Positions 46,491 to 55,326 of a stretch of 64,000 nt of DNA are shown piece by piece. The stretch is from Shewanella baltica (GTDB taxonomy: Bacteria > Pseudomonadota > Gammaproteobacteria > Enterobacterales > Shewanellaceae). The stretch is from the NCBI RefSeq assembly GCF_900456975.1, contig NZ_UGYM01000002.1:1984001-2048000 (forward strand). Reading direction: 5' to 3'. Position 1 is the first letter of the stretch, and every line of letters begins with the position of its first letter. A program made the translations under genes and the position numbers. The notes under the pieces were generated by a model. It saw only the letters and a list, made by a program, of their open reading frames with translations. It did no database searches and was not told where the DNA came from.

Positions 46491-47367
46491 GGTCTGTTGA
46501 TCTTTGCTGTACAAATGGTGTTCAGCAATACATCGGCAGCCACATTAACATAAACGCCAGTGACACCATACTGGCGTAATTTCTTGCTAGCTTGTCATAC
46601 CTTGTTGATATTGCTCGATAATGTTTAATTCTTCCAAAAGCATTCTCCACTAAATGTCGATACCGATATAAGCACCAATCGACTCTTTCTTGAGGTGTAT
46701 TCTTATAGCGGCGCCTTGGAATAACAGATTTCCCGCCTTTATTTGCGATAAGTTCACGAAATGCATCGCTGTCATAACCTTTATCTGCAATGACGGTATC
46801 AACCTGCTTCAGGTGTTCAATTAAGCTGGGGGCGTGTGTAATATCGTGTTTTTGGCCTTCTGATAATTCGAAATAAATCGGTAATCCTCCGCTGTCGACG
46901 GCTAAGTGAATTTTGGTTGAATTACCGCCTCGACTTTTACCAATACTCTCATTATTTAGCGTCGCTGCACCTGCACTGTGCTGGTGAGCCCGCACTATCG
47001 AGCCATCAATAAAGACCCATTCTATATCAGCAAGGTTGGCTAAGGCCTTGAATAAATGTGCTAGAACGCCTTTCTTAGACCATAAATGAAACCGTCTAAA
47101 GACCGTGCTCCAATGACCGAACTCTTTAGGTAAATCTCGCCAAGGGATACCTGTTCTAAGCCGGTAAAGAATACCTTCGAATGTTTGTCTATGTTCAGGT
47201 TTGTCATAAACACGGCCTGTGCTTTTCATTAAATGAAATAGCTTTTCCCAGCGTGCATCGGTTAGCATAAGTCTTGGCATGGCTTGAGGTTATGGTTACT
47301 TTTGGCGAAGCAAATTATAACGTCTTGCCATGCTGTCTAAAAATCACTCTCGAAAGATCAACAGACC
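46491..47367 (-). mobile_element. IS5-family insertion sequence, complete
   Basis: About 877 bases with perfect terminal inverted repeats (GGTCTGTTGATCTTT and complement). It is flanked on both sides by CTAG (46487-46490 and 47368-47371), as expected from a short palindromic target duplicated on insertion. One intact transposase gene fills it. It lies between the AraC fragment and the regulator operon that starts near 47640. Confidence 0.92.
46522..47280 (-). CDS. IS5-family DDE transposase
   Basis: Transposase of 252 residues with a complete DDE site: Asp in FIDGSIVRAHQH, Asp in IADKGYDSDAF and Glu in HLVENAFGRIKHYRAISTRYDK (the Y-2-R-3-E-6-K-like signature of IS5). The N-terminal region (LTDARWEKLFHLM, GILYRLRTGIPWRDLP) is the usual DUF4096-type domain. 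Unbroken, so the element may be active. Confidence 0.95.
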   Translation of the reverse strand: MPRLMLTDARWEKLFHLMKSTGRVYDKPEHRQTFEGILYRLRTGIPWRDLPKEFGHWSTVFRRFHLWSKKGVLAHLFKALANLADIEWVFIDGSIVRAHQHSAGAATLNNESIGKSRGGNSTKIHLAVDSGGLPIYFELSEGQKHDITHAPSLIEHLKQVDTVIADKGYDSDAFRELIANKGGKSVIPRRRYKNTPQERVDWCLYRYRHLVENAFGRIKHYRAISTRYDKLARNYASMVSLAFMLMWLPMYC

Positions 47368-47636
47368 CTAGACACTTTTTTATTGTCGCTATTTTAACTG
47401 TGCCATGGTCTCAGATAAACAATGCCATTTATACTCACTTTCCTATTGCAAAAACGTGGTGAACATTAAGCTGAAATGGAGCAACTAAGTGGTGAGTGAC
47501 GAAAATATCACTGGACTTTATTTCATCGAGGGACTTAAGCGCATTTGGATTACTTATACATATAGACATCCAGAGCCAATAGATGACATCGACCATACGA
47601 CATATATGGAGCTGCTAGATAAAGTAAAAAATACAG

Positions 47637-48617
47637 ATGGAACGCGATATGATTTGTACACCTATCTCCTATCAAAACAAAACAAGTGCACAGACATTCT
47701 CCAATTTCTTAAAACACACCCGCACAGAGAATAACCTTTCCCAAGAAGATTTATGTGGTTTGCTCAGGCAAAAAAGTTGTCTGTTCGATACCTTAGATTC
47801 CATCACGATTAGCCGTTGGGAGCGAGGGGTTAACATCCCATCCCTTGCTAAACAGTCTGAAATTGTTGAAATATTTGGCTCTGAACTCTTTGATATTTAT
47901 CGGGAGGATAAAAAGTTTATCAACGAAGGCTTAGCCCTGATTAACCTTTTTGAGTCCAACATAGAACGCAGTGACCATCCGTACTACCGCAATACGCCTT
48001 ATCGTGTCGAATTTATCGAGAGCCACCATCATAACTTCATGGCGTTACTGCAACTCAGTTTGGTTTATGAAAGTAATCCGCGTTTATCCTTTGTGAGCCG
48101 TAACTTATCTCAACCGTTTTTCCATGGTCTGTCATTAGTTGTTGCGTTTAGCTCGGGCGATCAGATAGTCGGACATAGTCTGTTTTGTCGCACTCAGGGC
48201 AAAATCGCCCTCGAATTTATGAATGATGAGGTGGACTTATTCGAGGTGATTAACCATAACAGCCAAGCCTTACCAGATACCTTGATGGTGTTCTCATCTT
48301 TTGGTGTGACTCCCTATATTGAAAACTACATGATGTCTGTTTATCTCAATGAATTGGCTGCGAGTCGCTCACTCAAGTTTTTAAGTTTTAATATCTGTGA
48401 TGAGTCATTAAAACGAAAGTTAACGCAATTTAAGTTACCCATTTTCAAAGTGAGAACGATAGAAAGTTGCTGCAAACCGATAAAAAACTATTCGTTTTTT
48501 TCCAGTCGCACAGAGGTGATGGCAAATCGTAATCTACTCAAGCTTTCCGTCATTCCTTCATCAAAATCCCAAACGATCGATCCCATTTTCTTCATGCAGT
48601 TAGAGACCCCTATATGA
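47637..48617 (+). CDS. XRE-type helix-turn-helix regulator with unknown C-terminal domain
   Basis: First gene of a four-gene overlapping operon. The 326-residue protein has an N-terminal HTH_3 domain (about 18-78; FSNFLKHTRTENNLSQEDLCGLL, TISRWERGVNIPS). The C-terminal 200 residues are a mixed alpha/beta domain that I do not recognise, perhaps a sensor. Start is uncertain: ATG 47637 or ATG 47649, neither with a strong ribosome site. Its ATGA stop/start overlap with the next gene shows coupling. An IS5-family element ends 270 bases upstream and may have replaced the native promoter region. Confidence 0.82.
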   Translation: MERDMICTPISYQNKTSAQTFSNFLKHTRTENNLSQEDLCGLLRQKSCLFDTLDSITISRWERGVNIPSLAKQSEIVEIFGSELFDIYREDKKFINEGLALINLFESNIERSDHPYYRNTPYRVEFIESHHHNFMALLQLSLVYESNPRLSFVSRNLSQPFFHGLSLVVAFSSGDQIVGHSLFCRTQGKIALEFMNDEVDLFEVINHNSQALPDTLMVFSSFGVTPYIENYMMSVYLNELAASRSLKFLSFNICDESLKRKLTQFKLPIFKVRTIESCCKPIKNYSFFSSRTEVMANRNLLKLSVIPSSKSQTIDPIFFMQLETPI

Positions 48618-49822
48618 ATATTCTCATCATAGATGATCAGCGCTTTATTCGAGAAACCATGAAAGCCGATATCCATAAGTTCTTGGTTGACGATAATGTG
48701 CAGATCTATGAGGCCTGTAATGGTAATCAAGGCATAGAACTGATTATTGACATCGAAGTGGTGCTTGATTTGATCATCATAGATCTCAAGATGGACCAAG
48801 GAGATGGAATCGCAGTCATCAATATGTTGGCCTCCGAGCCCCGTTTTGCCGCGATTCCGATTGCGGTGATCAGCTCTTCGGATAAACGGACTTTAGAGCT
48901 GGTGGACAATATCATCACAGTGCTGAGGCTCAACTTGCTGGGGGTATTTGCTAAGCCTATCAACGTGAATGATATTTTAACGCCATTGTTAGAAGCATCC
49001 ACGGATAGACATCATGCGCATCAACATCAATCGATCGTGCAAAACAGGGCGGCCAATATCAATGTGCGGCAATTGCTTAAAGATGAACAATTAATTCTCT
49101 GCTATCAACCTAAGATCAACCTCAAGACCAAGGAAATCATAGGTTTTGAAGTGCTGTCGCGGCTTTGCGATCAATCCAATGGCTATATTTATCCCGACGT
49201 TTTTTTGCCACTGGTTAATCAACAGGGGCTGAATAGCCTGTTCTCGCGGATGGTCATTTCCCAGGCGTTGCAATGTTGGTCGCGTCAACCTTTACTGACG
49301 GCGTTTGCGCTGTCGATTAACATTACCGCCGACGATCTGACCTGCGATGAACTGATTGAATTCATCATCGAATGTGGCCGTGAGCATAAACACATCCATG
49401 TGATTTTAGAGCTCACTGAATCGCAAGAGATCATCAATCAAGATAGAGTGCTTAACTCAATTGCACGGCTGATTATCAACAATATTGATATTTCCCTCGA
49501 TGATTTCGGTAAAAGTTATTCCACTTATGATCGCCTCGATGCCATTCCCTTTAAAGAAATTAAAATTGATAAAAGTTTTGTCTCCGATATGGATATTAAT
49601 CACCAACATTATCTCATTGTGGAGTCCACCATAGCACTTGCGCAGAAGATGCACGTAAAGGTGGTTGCCGAAGGCGTTGAGACAAGTGCAATAGAAGCCA
49701 TTCTCTCTGAACTAGGCTGTGATGTTGCCCAAGGCTATTTATATAGCCCGCCAATTGAAGGTCGTTATCTTATTGATTGGATAGCGCAATACAATAGGGA
49801 ATGCCTAACCCATGGATACTAA
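48614..49822 (+). CDS. Response regulator with EAL phosphodiesterase domain
   Basis: REC-EAL protein of 402 residues. Receiver (about 1-125): acidic pair in LIIDDQR, phospho-Asp in LIIIDLKM, Lys in FAKPI. EAL (about 150-400): the signature is EVL rather than EAL (GFEVLSRL); the other metal and catalytic residues appear kept (SINIT, ELTES, DDFGKSYS, KIDKSF, EGVET, QGYLYSPP). It is probably an active cyclic di-GMP hydrolase switched by the following kinase. ATGA overlap with the upstream gene; 11-base overlap with the next. Confidence 0.9.
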   Translation: MNILIIDDQRFIRETMKADIHKFLVDDNVQIYEACNGNQGIELIIDIEVVLDLIIIDLKMDQGDGIAVINMLASEPRFAAIPIAVISSSDKRTLELVDNIITVLRLNLLGVFAKPINVNDILTPLLEASTDRHHAHQHQSIVQNRAANINVRQLLKDEQLILCYQPKINLKTKEIIGFEVLSRLCDQSNGYIYPDVFLPLVNQQGLNSLFSRMVISQALQCWSRQPLLTAFALSINITADDLTCDELIEFIIECGREHKHIHVILELTESQEIINQDRVLNSIARLIINNIDISLDDFGKSYSTYDRLDAIPFKEIKIDKSFVSDMDINHQHYLIVESTIALAQKMHVKVVAEGVETSAIEAILSELGCDVAQGYLYSPPIEGRYLIDWIAQYNRECLTHGY

Positions 49823-50123
49823 GTCAATAATTAATAATGAGTTAACACTGGCCTTATCGACATTTTTTGAGCAATACAGCCAAGAACAGCAATCGCGACT
49901 GCGATCAACACTTATCGCAGAGTTGCAGCGTATGCGACTCGAGCTAGAAAAATGTAAGTCCAATGACAGTATCGAGGCCATAACACATCAATTCGTGGGG
50001 ATTGCTCGCTATTTGCAGCTTAAGAATACCGTGCCTATGGCTAATTCTTGCGAGCGAGAACAGTTTAATCATCAGCTAAACGATTTACTTAATACCGTAA
50101 TGGATTACGCCAATGAGCGTTAA
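49812..50123 (+). CDS. Small helical protein, possible Hpt phosphotransfer domain
   Basis: 103 residues, all helical. The segment around His59 (ITHQFVGIARYLQL) resembles the phospho-His helix of Hpt domains (H-x-L-K-G-x-x), but the usual Lys two or three positions after His is Val. Placed between a REC-EAL protein and a hybrid kinase, with 11-base overlaps on each side, an Hpt role is logical. That is inference; it could also be a non-phosphorylated adaptor. Confidence 0.7.
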   Translation: MDTKSIINNELTLALSTFFEQYSQEQQSRLRSTLIAELQRMRLELEKCKSNDSIEAITHQFVGIARYLQLKNTVPMANSCEREQFNHQLNDLLNTVMDYANER

Positions 50124-52032
50124 ATACAGTGCTTGCATCAATATGTTCAGTGGCTTATGGGTCACAATATTAGTGCTGTGGCTAACCTTGTCCCACTCGC
50201 TGTATGAGTTTGACGCTATTTACGATAAAAAGGCGCAGGCGGTTTTTACTTCCTCGCGGGATATGTTCCTACAACATAAGATCATGTTGGATGCGCTGAA
50301 ATCTTTTTTCCACGCGTCGAGTAAGGTGACGTCAGAGGAGTTTGAGATTTTTGCCAAGGATTTACTTAAGATCAAATCTGCCGTCGCTTTTACGCTGACC
50401 CCCAGTCTTGAACTGGCCTATATCTCAGATCAGACTATGGCTACTGAGCTTAAACAGTTTGAGCTAGTCAAGGAGCCTAAAGGGGAGCTTAAGGCGAGCC
50501 TTGCCAATTACACTTTGGCTGTGGTGGCCATTGATAAGCCTAATATGCCTTATCTCGTTTATGCCGTTTCTCATCAGCGGATACTCGCGCGAATCGAACA
50601 AGAGCAGGGCGTTTGCATTACCTATCAATTTGAACAGTCATTTGAGCAGTCGTTACTGCAAAACTCATTCTGTAATCTTAAGTTAGCCAGCGGCCTATTT
50701 TCATTATTTAATTACTCTGATAGCCAAACCTTAGCTATCCCTGAATATCAAACCCGAGTGAGTTTACAGGTACAATATCAAGTGCCGCAAAAAGAAATTA
50801 TCGAGCTTATCGTGATCATCCTACTGATTGCAGCCCTTGGCATAGTTTTGTCCTTCCTTTTGTACTTTAAGTCTAAAAATCAGCAGGTTGTTGAGCAAAT
50901 TAAGCTCGACAATCGCGCTAAATTAGCCGTGCTTTCGAGCATTAATCATGAGATCCGCACCCCAATCAATGCCATTCTTGGCTATAGTCGCATGCTAAAA
51001 AAAGCCCTCTCACAACCACAGGAACTGGATAAAATCGTCGATAAAATGGCCTGGTCTGCCAACTTACTCTATTCGGTTGCCGAAAATACCTTAAATTACA
51101 GTAAGGCAGAAGCTGGGCAGTTAAAACTGAATTTACATTCGGTGAACTTACACGAGTATGTGGGCAATATTCAGGACTATTATCGTGCATTTAGTGCAAC
51201 CTCCGGCAAACGTTTACACATTGTAGTAAGTGAGTCTTTGCCGCAGTTTATCGAACTCGATGGGACTAAGTTATTCCAACTCATGACCAACATTATCAAT
51301 AATGCGTTCAAATACAGTACGGGTAGCGAAGTGCATTGCTATATGGATTTACACCTTAAAGCGAATGCTAAAAATCAGCGCCCTGTGCTTAGGGTGCTGA
51401 TCCGCGATTTTGGCGATGGTATGTCAAAGGAAGCGCAGCGCGCTTTAGTCGATCCCTTTATGCACGCCGCTAACTCACCTATTGCCGCGACATCGGGTAT
51501 GGGACTCGGGCTCTATACGTGTAATCGATTGCTTGAGCAGATTGGCGGTCGGTTTAGGCTGCGCAGTCAAAAGGGCAAAGGCACCACAGTGTTACTGCAT
51601 TTCCCCTGTCAGCTCAGCGCAGTGAAAGAACGATTAACACTTCAATATGATCAACAAAAGGTGCTGATAGTAGATGACAATCTGTTTAATCTTGAAATTT
51701 GTCGCGCCATGCTGGAGCACTATCATTTTCAAACCTTCAGTACTGATAATACAGAGCAAGCACTGAAGATGTTGGTTAACCATTTGCCACAGATTGTCAT
51801 TGTGGATTATCGTTTACAAGAAATGAACGGTTTACAACTGGTCAGGCAGATGCAGCAAGTATTACAAAACTTGGTGAGTGATAGCCCTATTGAACATCGC
51901 TGTCGTTTCTTTTTGCTCTCCGCGAATGACTGCGATGATATTCCCGAGTTAGCGTCGTTTCCTGAGGTGCATTTCATGCAGAAACCTTTTAGTGCCGAAG
52001 TCTTTCTCAGCAAATTAGCGGTAAAAGAGTAA
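50113..52032 (+). CDS. Hybrid sensor histidine kinase
   Basis: Membrane sensor kinase of 639 residues. Two membrane helices (about 8-27 and 228-252) flank a periplasmic sensor of about 200 residues that I do not recognise. Then HisKA with phospho-His279 (SINHEIRTPINAILG), HATPase (about 375-510; NIINNAFKYS, DFGDGMS, GMGLGLYTC), and a C-terminal receiver (about 525-639, phospho-Asp565 in IVIVDYRLQEMNG). It is last in the XRE-EAL-Hpt-HK operon and likely the input for the relay. No clear terminator follows before the next gene at 52220. Confidence 0.92.
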   Translation: MSVKYSACINMFSGLWVTILVLWLTLSHSLYEFDAIYDKKAQAVFTSSRDMFLQHKIMLDALKSFFHASSKVTSEEFEIFAKDLLKIKSAVAFTLTPSLELAYISDQTMATELKQFELVKEPKGELKASLANYTLAVVAIDKPNMPYLVYAVSHQRILARIEQEQGVCITYQFEQSFEQSLLQNSFCNLKLASGLFSLFNYSDSQTLAIPEYQTRVSLQVQYQVPQKEIIELIVIILLIAALGIVLSFLLYFKSKNQQVVEQIKLDNRAKLAVLSSINHEIRTPINAILGYSRMLKKALSQPQELDKIVDKMAWSANLLYSVAENTLNYSKAEAGQLKLNLHSVNLHEYVGNIQDYYRAFSATSGKRLHIVVSESLPQFIELDGTKLFQLMTNIINNAFKYSTGSEVHCYMDLHLKANAKNQRPVLRVLIRDFGDGMSKEAQRALVDPFMHAANSPIAATSGMGLGLYTCNRLLEQIGGRFRLRSQKGKGTTVLLHFPCQLSAVKERLTLQYDQQKVLIVDDNLFNLEICRAMLEHYHFQTFSTDNTEQALKMLVNHLPQIVIVDYRLQEMNGLQLVRQMQQVLQNLVSDSPIEHRCRFFLLSANDCDDIPELASFPEVHFMQKPFSAEVFLSKLAVKE

Positions 52033-52219
52033 ATCATCAACATATTGAATGTTATATAGAAATATGATTTTCTGACTTCATCCAATTGGTACTGAAATAC
52101 TGCAAATATCTTTGCAGTTAATGTGTAATCTATGGTAGAAGCGCTGTGATCCGCGCAGAACACTGCTACGCTAAACATACCTAAGTTCTTATTTAAATGT
52201 GTCACTGCTAGGAATGCCG

Positions 52220-53260
52220 ATGGATAAGAAACCCCTTGAATTGGTTTACCCATTTTTAACGGAAGCTTTGCGGCTGAGCGAGAATGGTCTAGCGGTGTTA
52301 GACAAGCATAATTATTTTATCTTTTATAATAATACCTTTGCGAAAATGTTTGGTTTTGTTGATCAAGACATGGTCGGCAAGCATTTTGACGACATGATGC
52401 GCTTTGCCTTTACCCATAAACAGGGACCGAAAATTGAGCATGAAACCATAGAGGAATGGCTCGAGCTTATTCATGCGCATCAACGTAAATCGGCTTTTAG
52501 ACGTTTTGAAGTGGATCTGGTCGACGGTCGCTGGTTGCAACTCTCGGAGCAGGTTTATCACAATGGCGATATGGTGATTGTTTGCACGGATATCACCCAG
52601 TTAAAACAGGTCGAGTTTGCCCTCAGGAATGCGCAAACGGAGTTAAATCGCCTCGCGCTCACCGATGAGTTAACGGGGATAGCCAATCGGCGGCACTTTT
52701 TTCAGCAGTTAGAGCACGAAATCAAACGCTTGAGTCGCTTACAGTTGCCATTATGCCTAGTGATGATGGACATCGATAACTTTAAACTCGTCAATGATCG
52801 CTATGGCCATCAAGTCGGTGACAAAATCTTGCAGCATTTTACCCAATTTATCAGCAGCCGAACCCGTCCCTACGATATTTTTGGCCGCTTGGGCGGTGAA
52901 GAGTTTGCACTGTTACTGCCAGAAACCACAGTTGATGCGGCCCAGAAAATCGTGACGCGGATGATGTCATGCCTTGCCAATGAAGATATTTCTGCAATCG
53001 TGGCTGATTTTCAATATCAATTTTCAGCAGGGGTTAGCGCATTAACCCCTGTGATTATTCACCATGGAATCGATAACAGTGCTGATATTGCAGATGTGGA
53101 GCAGGTTGGATTGCCCGTGGGAACCGGAAGTCAGTGTCGCTCGGATGCTGAAAAGCTGGTGGCCGAGGCCGATAAAGCACTCTATCACGCTAAAACCCTC
53201 GGGCGGAATCGTGCGGTAATATGGGACGAGGTGATGTTACCTCGCCACAAGCCCAGCTAA
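52220..53260 (+). CDS. PAS-GGDEF diguanylate cyclase
   Basis: Soluble cyclase of 346 residues. The ATG at 52220 follows AGGA at 7 bases; an upstream frame start at 52199 is less good. PAS domain about 15-130 (LRLSENGLAVLDKHNYFIFYNN), a short coiled linker, then GGDEF (about 145-345): IDNFKLVNDRYGH, GGEEF, and the I-site RPYD five residues before. A 30-residue insertion (HHGIDNSADIADVEQVG) lies late in the GGDEF domain. It sits 187 bases after the kinase on the same strand, so it may extend the c-di-GMP unit. Confidence 0.9.
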   Translation: MDKKPLELVYPFLTEALRLSENGLAVLDKHNYFIFYNNTFAKMFGFVDQDMVGKHFDDMMRFAFTHKQGPKIEHETIEEWLELIHAHQRKSAFRRFEVDLVDGRWLQLSEQVYHNGDMVIVCTDITQLKQVEFALRNAQTELNRLALTDELTGIANRRHFFQQLEHEIKRLSRLQLPLCLVMMDIDNFKLVNDRYGHQVGDKILQHFTQFISSRTRPYDIFGRLGGEEFALLLPETTVDAAQKIVTRMMSCLANEDISAIVADFQYQFSAGVSALTPVIIHHGIDNSADIADVEQVGLPVGTGSQCRSDAEKLVAEADKALYHAKTLGRNRAVIWDEVMLPRHKPS

Positions 53261-53303
53261 ACAAAGCATTCGACATTCAGTGCATTAGTACTCAAGGGAA
53301 ACT

Positions 53304-54092
53304 GTGTTAATCAATCAGCAATATATCCGCCATGGACCCGATTACCGATTTGGTGAGCAGGTGACATTTCTTGATGTTAAACAAACCTTTGGTTTTAGTC
53401 ATGTACGTGTTGGCCGCTGGGTTACGCGGGATGAATCGCGCCTTGCTGCGGATCTGGTGTTTGATTCGCTCGCCGATCTGGCCTTTATCTTAAAGTTGCC
53501 ACCTTTGACGTTAGGGCTGCGCGAAACCGTGAGTCTGGCTTTTGGTCATGGCGGTCAAAAAGGCGTTCAGGCCCATTATGCGCCCGCGACTCGGGAATTG
53601 GCCTTGGCTAAAAATGCCGGCGCTGGCGCTTTGGCCCACGAATTTTGGCACGCGTTTGACCACTATATTGCCGCAAAGTCCTTCAAATCTTCGTCTAAGC
53701 GGTTTCAATGCGCGAGCGATCTTTGGTTATCGGATCTGCCCATCATAGAACATCCACTGAATGCACGGTTATCGGAGATCTTCAAGGTGACATTTTTGAG
53801 TGGTAATGGCGATGAGCCCCATAATTATGTGCGCCGAGCGATTGCCTTAGATAAAAAACATGGAATGCATTACTTCGCACGGCCAACTGAAATGATGGCG
53901 CGGGCATTTGAAGCCTGTATTGAATCCTATGATGATATTTCTAATCCGTATTTAGTGTCAGGGACACGCTTTTCAGCAATGGCAAAGGAGGGTGCTTATC
54001 CCGATGAAGCCCACAGAAAAGTGATTTTTAAAGCTTTGATCAATTACTTCGAGCCGTTAGGGATGGCATTAAGTAAACATCCACTTGGCTGA
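53304..54092 (+). CDS. Zincin-like protein (CLCA_X type), HEFWH motif
   Basis: 262 residues starting with GTG (AAGGGAA ribosome site). The middle carries ALAHEFWHAFDHY, an HExxH-type zinc site (about residue 112), with Glu-rich downstream helices (ARAFEACIESYDD) that could supply a third ligand. It resembles the large-polyvalent-protein LPD zincins, where HEWxHALD is found, and proteins annotated as CLCA_X family. No signal peptide, so cytoplasmic. It is 43 bases after PAS-GGDEF. Protease activity is predicted but the substrate is unknown. Confidence 0.75.
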   Translation: MLINQQYIRHGPDYRFGEQVTFLDVKQTFGFSHVRVGRWVTRDESRLAADLVFDSLADLAFILKLPPLTLGLRETVSLAFGHGGQKGVQAHYAPATRELALAKNAGAGALAHEFWHAFDHYIAAKSFKSSSKRFQCASDLWLSDLPIIEHPLNARLSEIFKVTFLSGNGDEPHNYVRRAIALDKKHGMHYFARPTEMMARAFEACIESYDDISNPYLVSGTRFSAMAKEGAYPDEAHRKVIFKALINYFEPLGMALSKHPLG

Positions 54093-54182
54093 TTTTAAAC
54101 TTTTGAAAGTACGATAAAAATACGGTAAATGGTAGTGTGATGCGAGTACGAGCTTAGTTGGCAAGTCGACAAATTCAAACCT

Positions 54183-54206
54183 GAATTAACGAATTAACGA
54201 ATTAAC
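54183..54206. repeat. Three tandem GAATTAAC octamers
   Basis: Three perfect head-to-tail copies. The last overlaps the stop codon of the minus-strand gene ending at 54202, so copy-number change would keep the stop. Confidence 0.9.
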
Positions 54207-55152
54207 GATAAGTGATGGTGTGAGTCGTGCCGTTTTGCTTAGTCGAAAGTGTTTGCCAGCAATAGGCCAAACTGTGGCGGATAGCATCGAGATATTGGGA
54301 CGCCTGAGTATCCATTAAATACCAATAGCTGGGTTTTGATTCTGGCATGTGATTAAAAAATAATGCCTCGGCATTGATGACTTGTATCGAATCCGCAAAC
54401 TGCAGCCAAACGTCGATAGGCGTATGAGCCAGTGCAATCAGCCAATCAAGTTGCATGTGTTTTGCGGAATGTGGCATATCTGCCGATGGGCTTGATTCTT
54501 GTAAACGCGCAAGTAAATCAAAGGGATTGCCCGTGTTCATCATAAGCGAAGCTTGGGATGAACTCTCTTTGTCTGTTGTAGCTAAGTTTGCTAAAAAAAC
54601 CGGTGACAGAGTGAACTCCGGCCAGTCGAGTGCGGGCGCGAACGTCTGCGCAATCCGCCGCTCGCCTAGCCAGTTATGCACCATACAAGGTAAGTGGTCT
54701 TCAAGTGGTAAATCATTGGGCCTTGCTAAACTCGGAAACAGCGACATACGCTGCACTTGTACATGCTGAGACAACTGCTGCATCAATACGATTGTGGTTA
54801 AGCCAGATGAAGGCCAGCAGCCAAGCTGAGGCGTTAATTCAATCGCAACTTGTGTCAAAGCTTGGGTAAGTAAATCATTTTGCGGGTGACCTTGTACCAC
54901 AAAAGCATATTTTGATTCGGCAAAACCGCCATTAGCGATATTCACTATCTGATTATTTGGGTTACTTTTCTCATTCCATTGAGTGCCGTTGAAGATAAAT
55001 GTCGTGCCAGTAGTAGCTGGCTGCCAATTGCCAGAAGCATTCCCAATAATGGTCACTTGCTCGAAGGCAAGTTCGCGCGCCAAAGTGTGCAGTTCGACTC
55101 GCGAATGCGGCATCTGCAAATGTTGGTGCATGTGGGTATGAGACTTAGGCAT
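54202..55152 (-). CDS. Hypothetical protein, possibly glycosyltransferase-like
   Basis: 316 residues, no signal peptide. The N-terminus is His-rich (MPKSHTHMHQHLQM). Residues 30-130 read as a Rossmann-type sheet: VTIIGNASGN, TFIFNGTQWN, YAFVVQGHP, then CWPSSGLTTIVLMQQL. This pattern recalls sialyltransferase-like (GT29/GT42) folds, but I am not sure. It is the next gene after the TonB receptor on the same strand (gap 174 bases with a hairpin), so it could be weakly cotranscribed. Function unknown. Confidence 0.7.
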   Translation of the reverse strand: MPKSHTHMHQHLQMPHSRVELHTLARELAFEQVTIIGNASGNWQPATTGTTFIFNGTQWNEKSNPNNQIVNIANGGFAESKYAFVVQGHPQNDLLTQALTQVAIELTPQLGCWPSSGLTTIVLMQQLSQHVQVQRMSLFPSLARPNDLPLEDHLPCMVHNWLGERRIAQTFAPALDWPEFTLSPVFLANLATTDKESSSQASLMMNTGNPFDLLARLQESSPSADMPHSAKHMQLDWLIALAHTPIDVWLQFADSIQVINAEALFFNHMPESKPSYWYLMDTQASQYLDAIRHSLAYCWQTLSTKQNGTTHTITYR

Positions 55153-55276
55153 AGGCTGAATATCTGTTTCACGGACTCAAAATGACCTTCATTGTAATGG
55201 ATATCTCCCTGAGCCCAAAGGCTTAATCCTCTGTCGTTTACCGGATGATGTTTTAACACATGATAGTGCTAACCTA

Positions 55277-55311
55277 GGGATGTCGCGCATAAAAGCGATG
55301 CGCGGTATCCC
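55277..55311 (-). terminator. Stable hairpin after the TonB receptor gene
   Basis: A 14-bp stem with two G-T pairs (55277-55290 / 55298-55311), loop 7 bases, 16 bases past the receptor stop. There is no T-run, so termination may be partial and allow expression of the following gene. Confidence 0.55.
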
Positions 55312-55326
55312 TAATGAGTAAGATGA

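Noticed and set aside
47489..47734. 81-codon GTG-start frame overlapping the XRE gene by about 100 bases
   Set aside because: Overlap in another phase with a better-supported gene; no family. A short leader peptide cannot be excluded.
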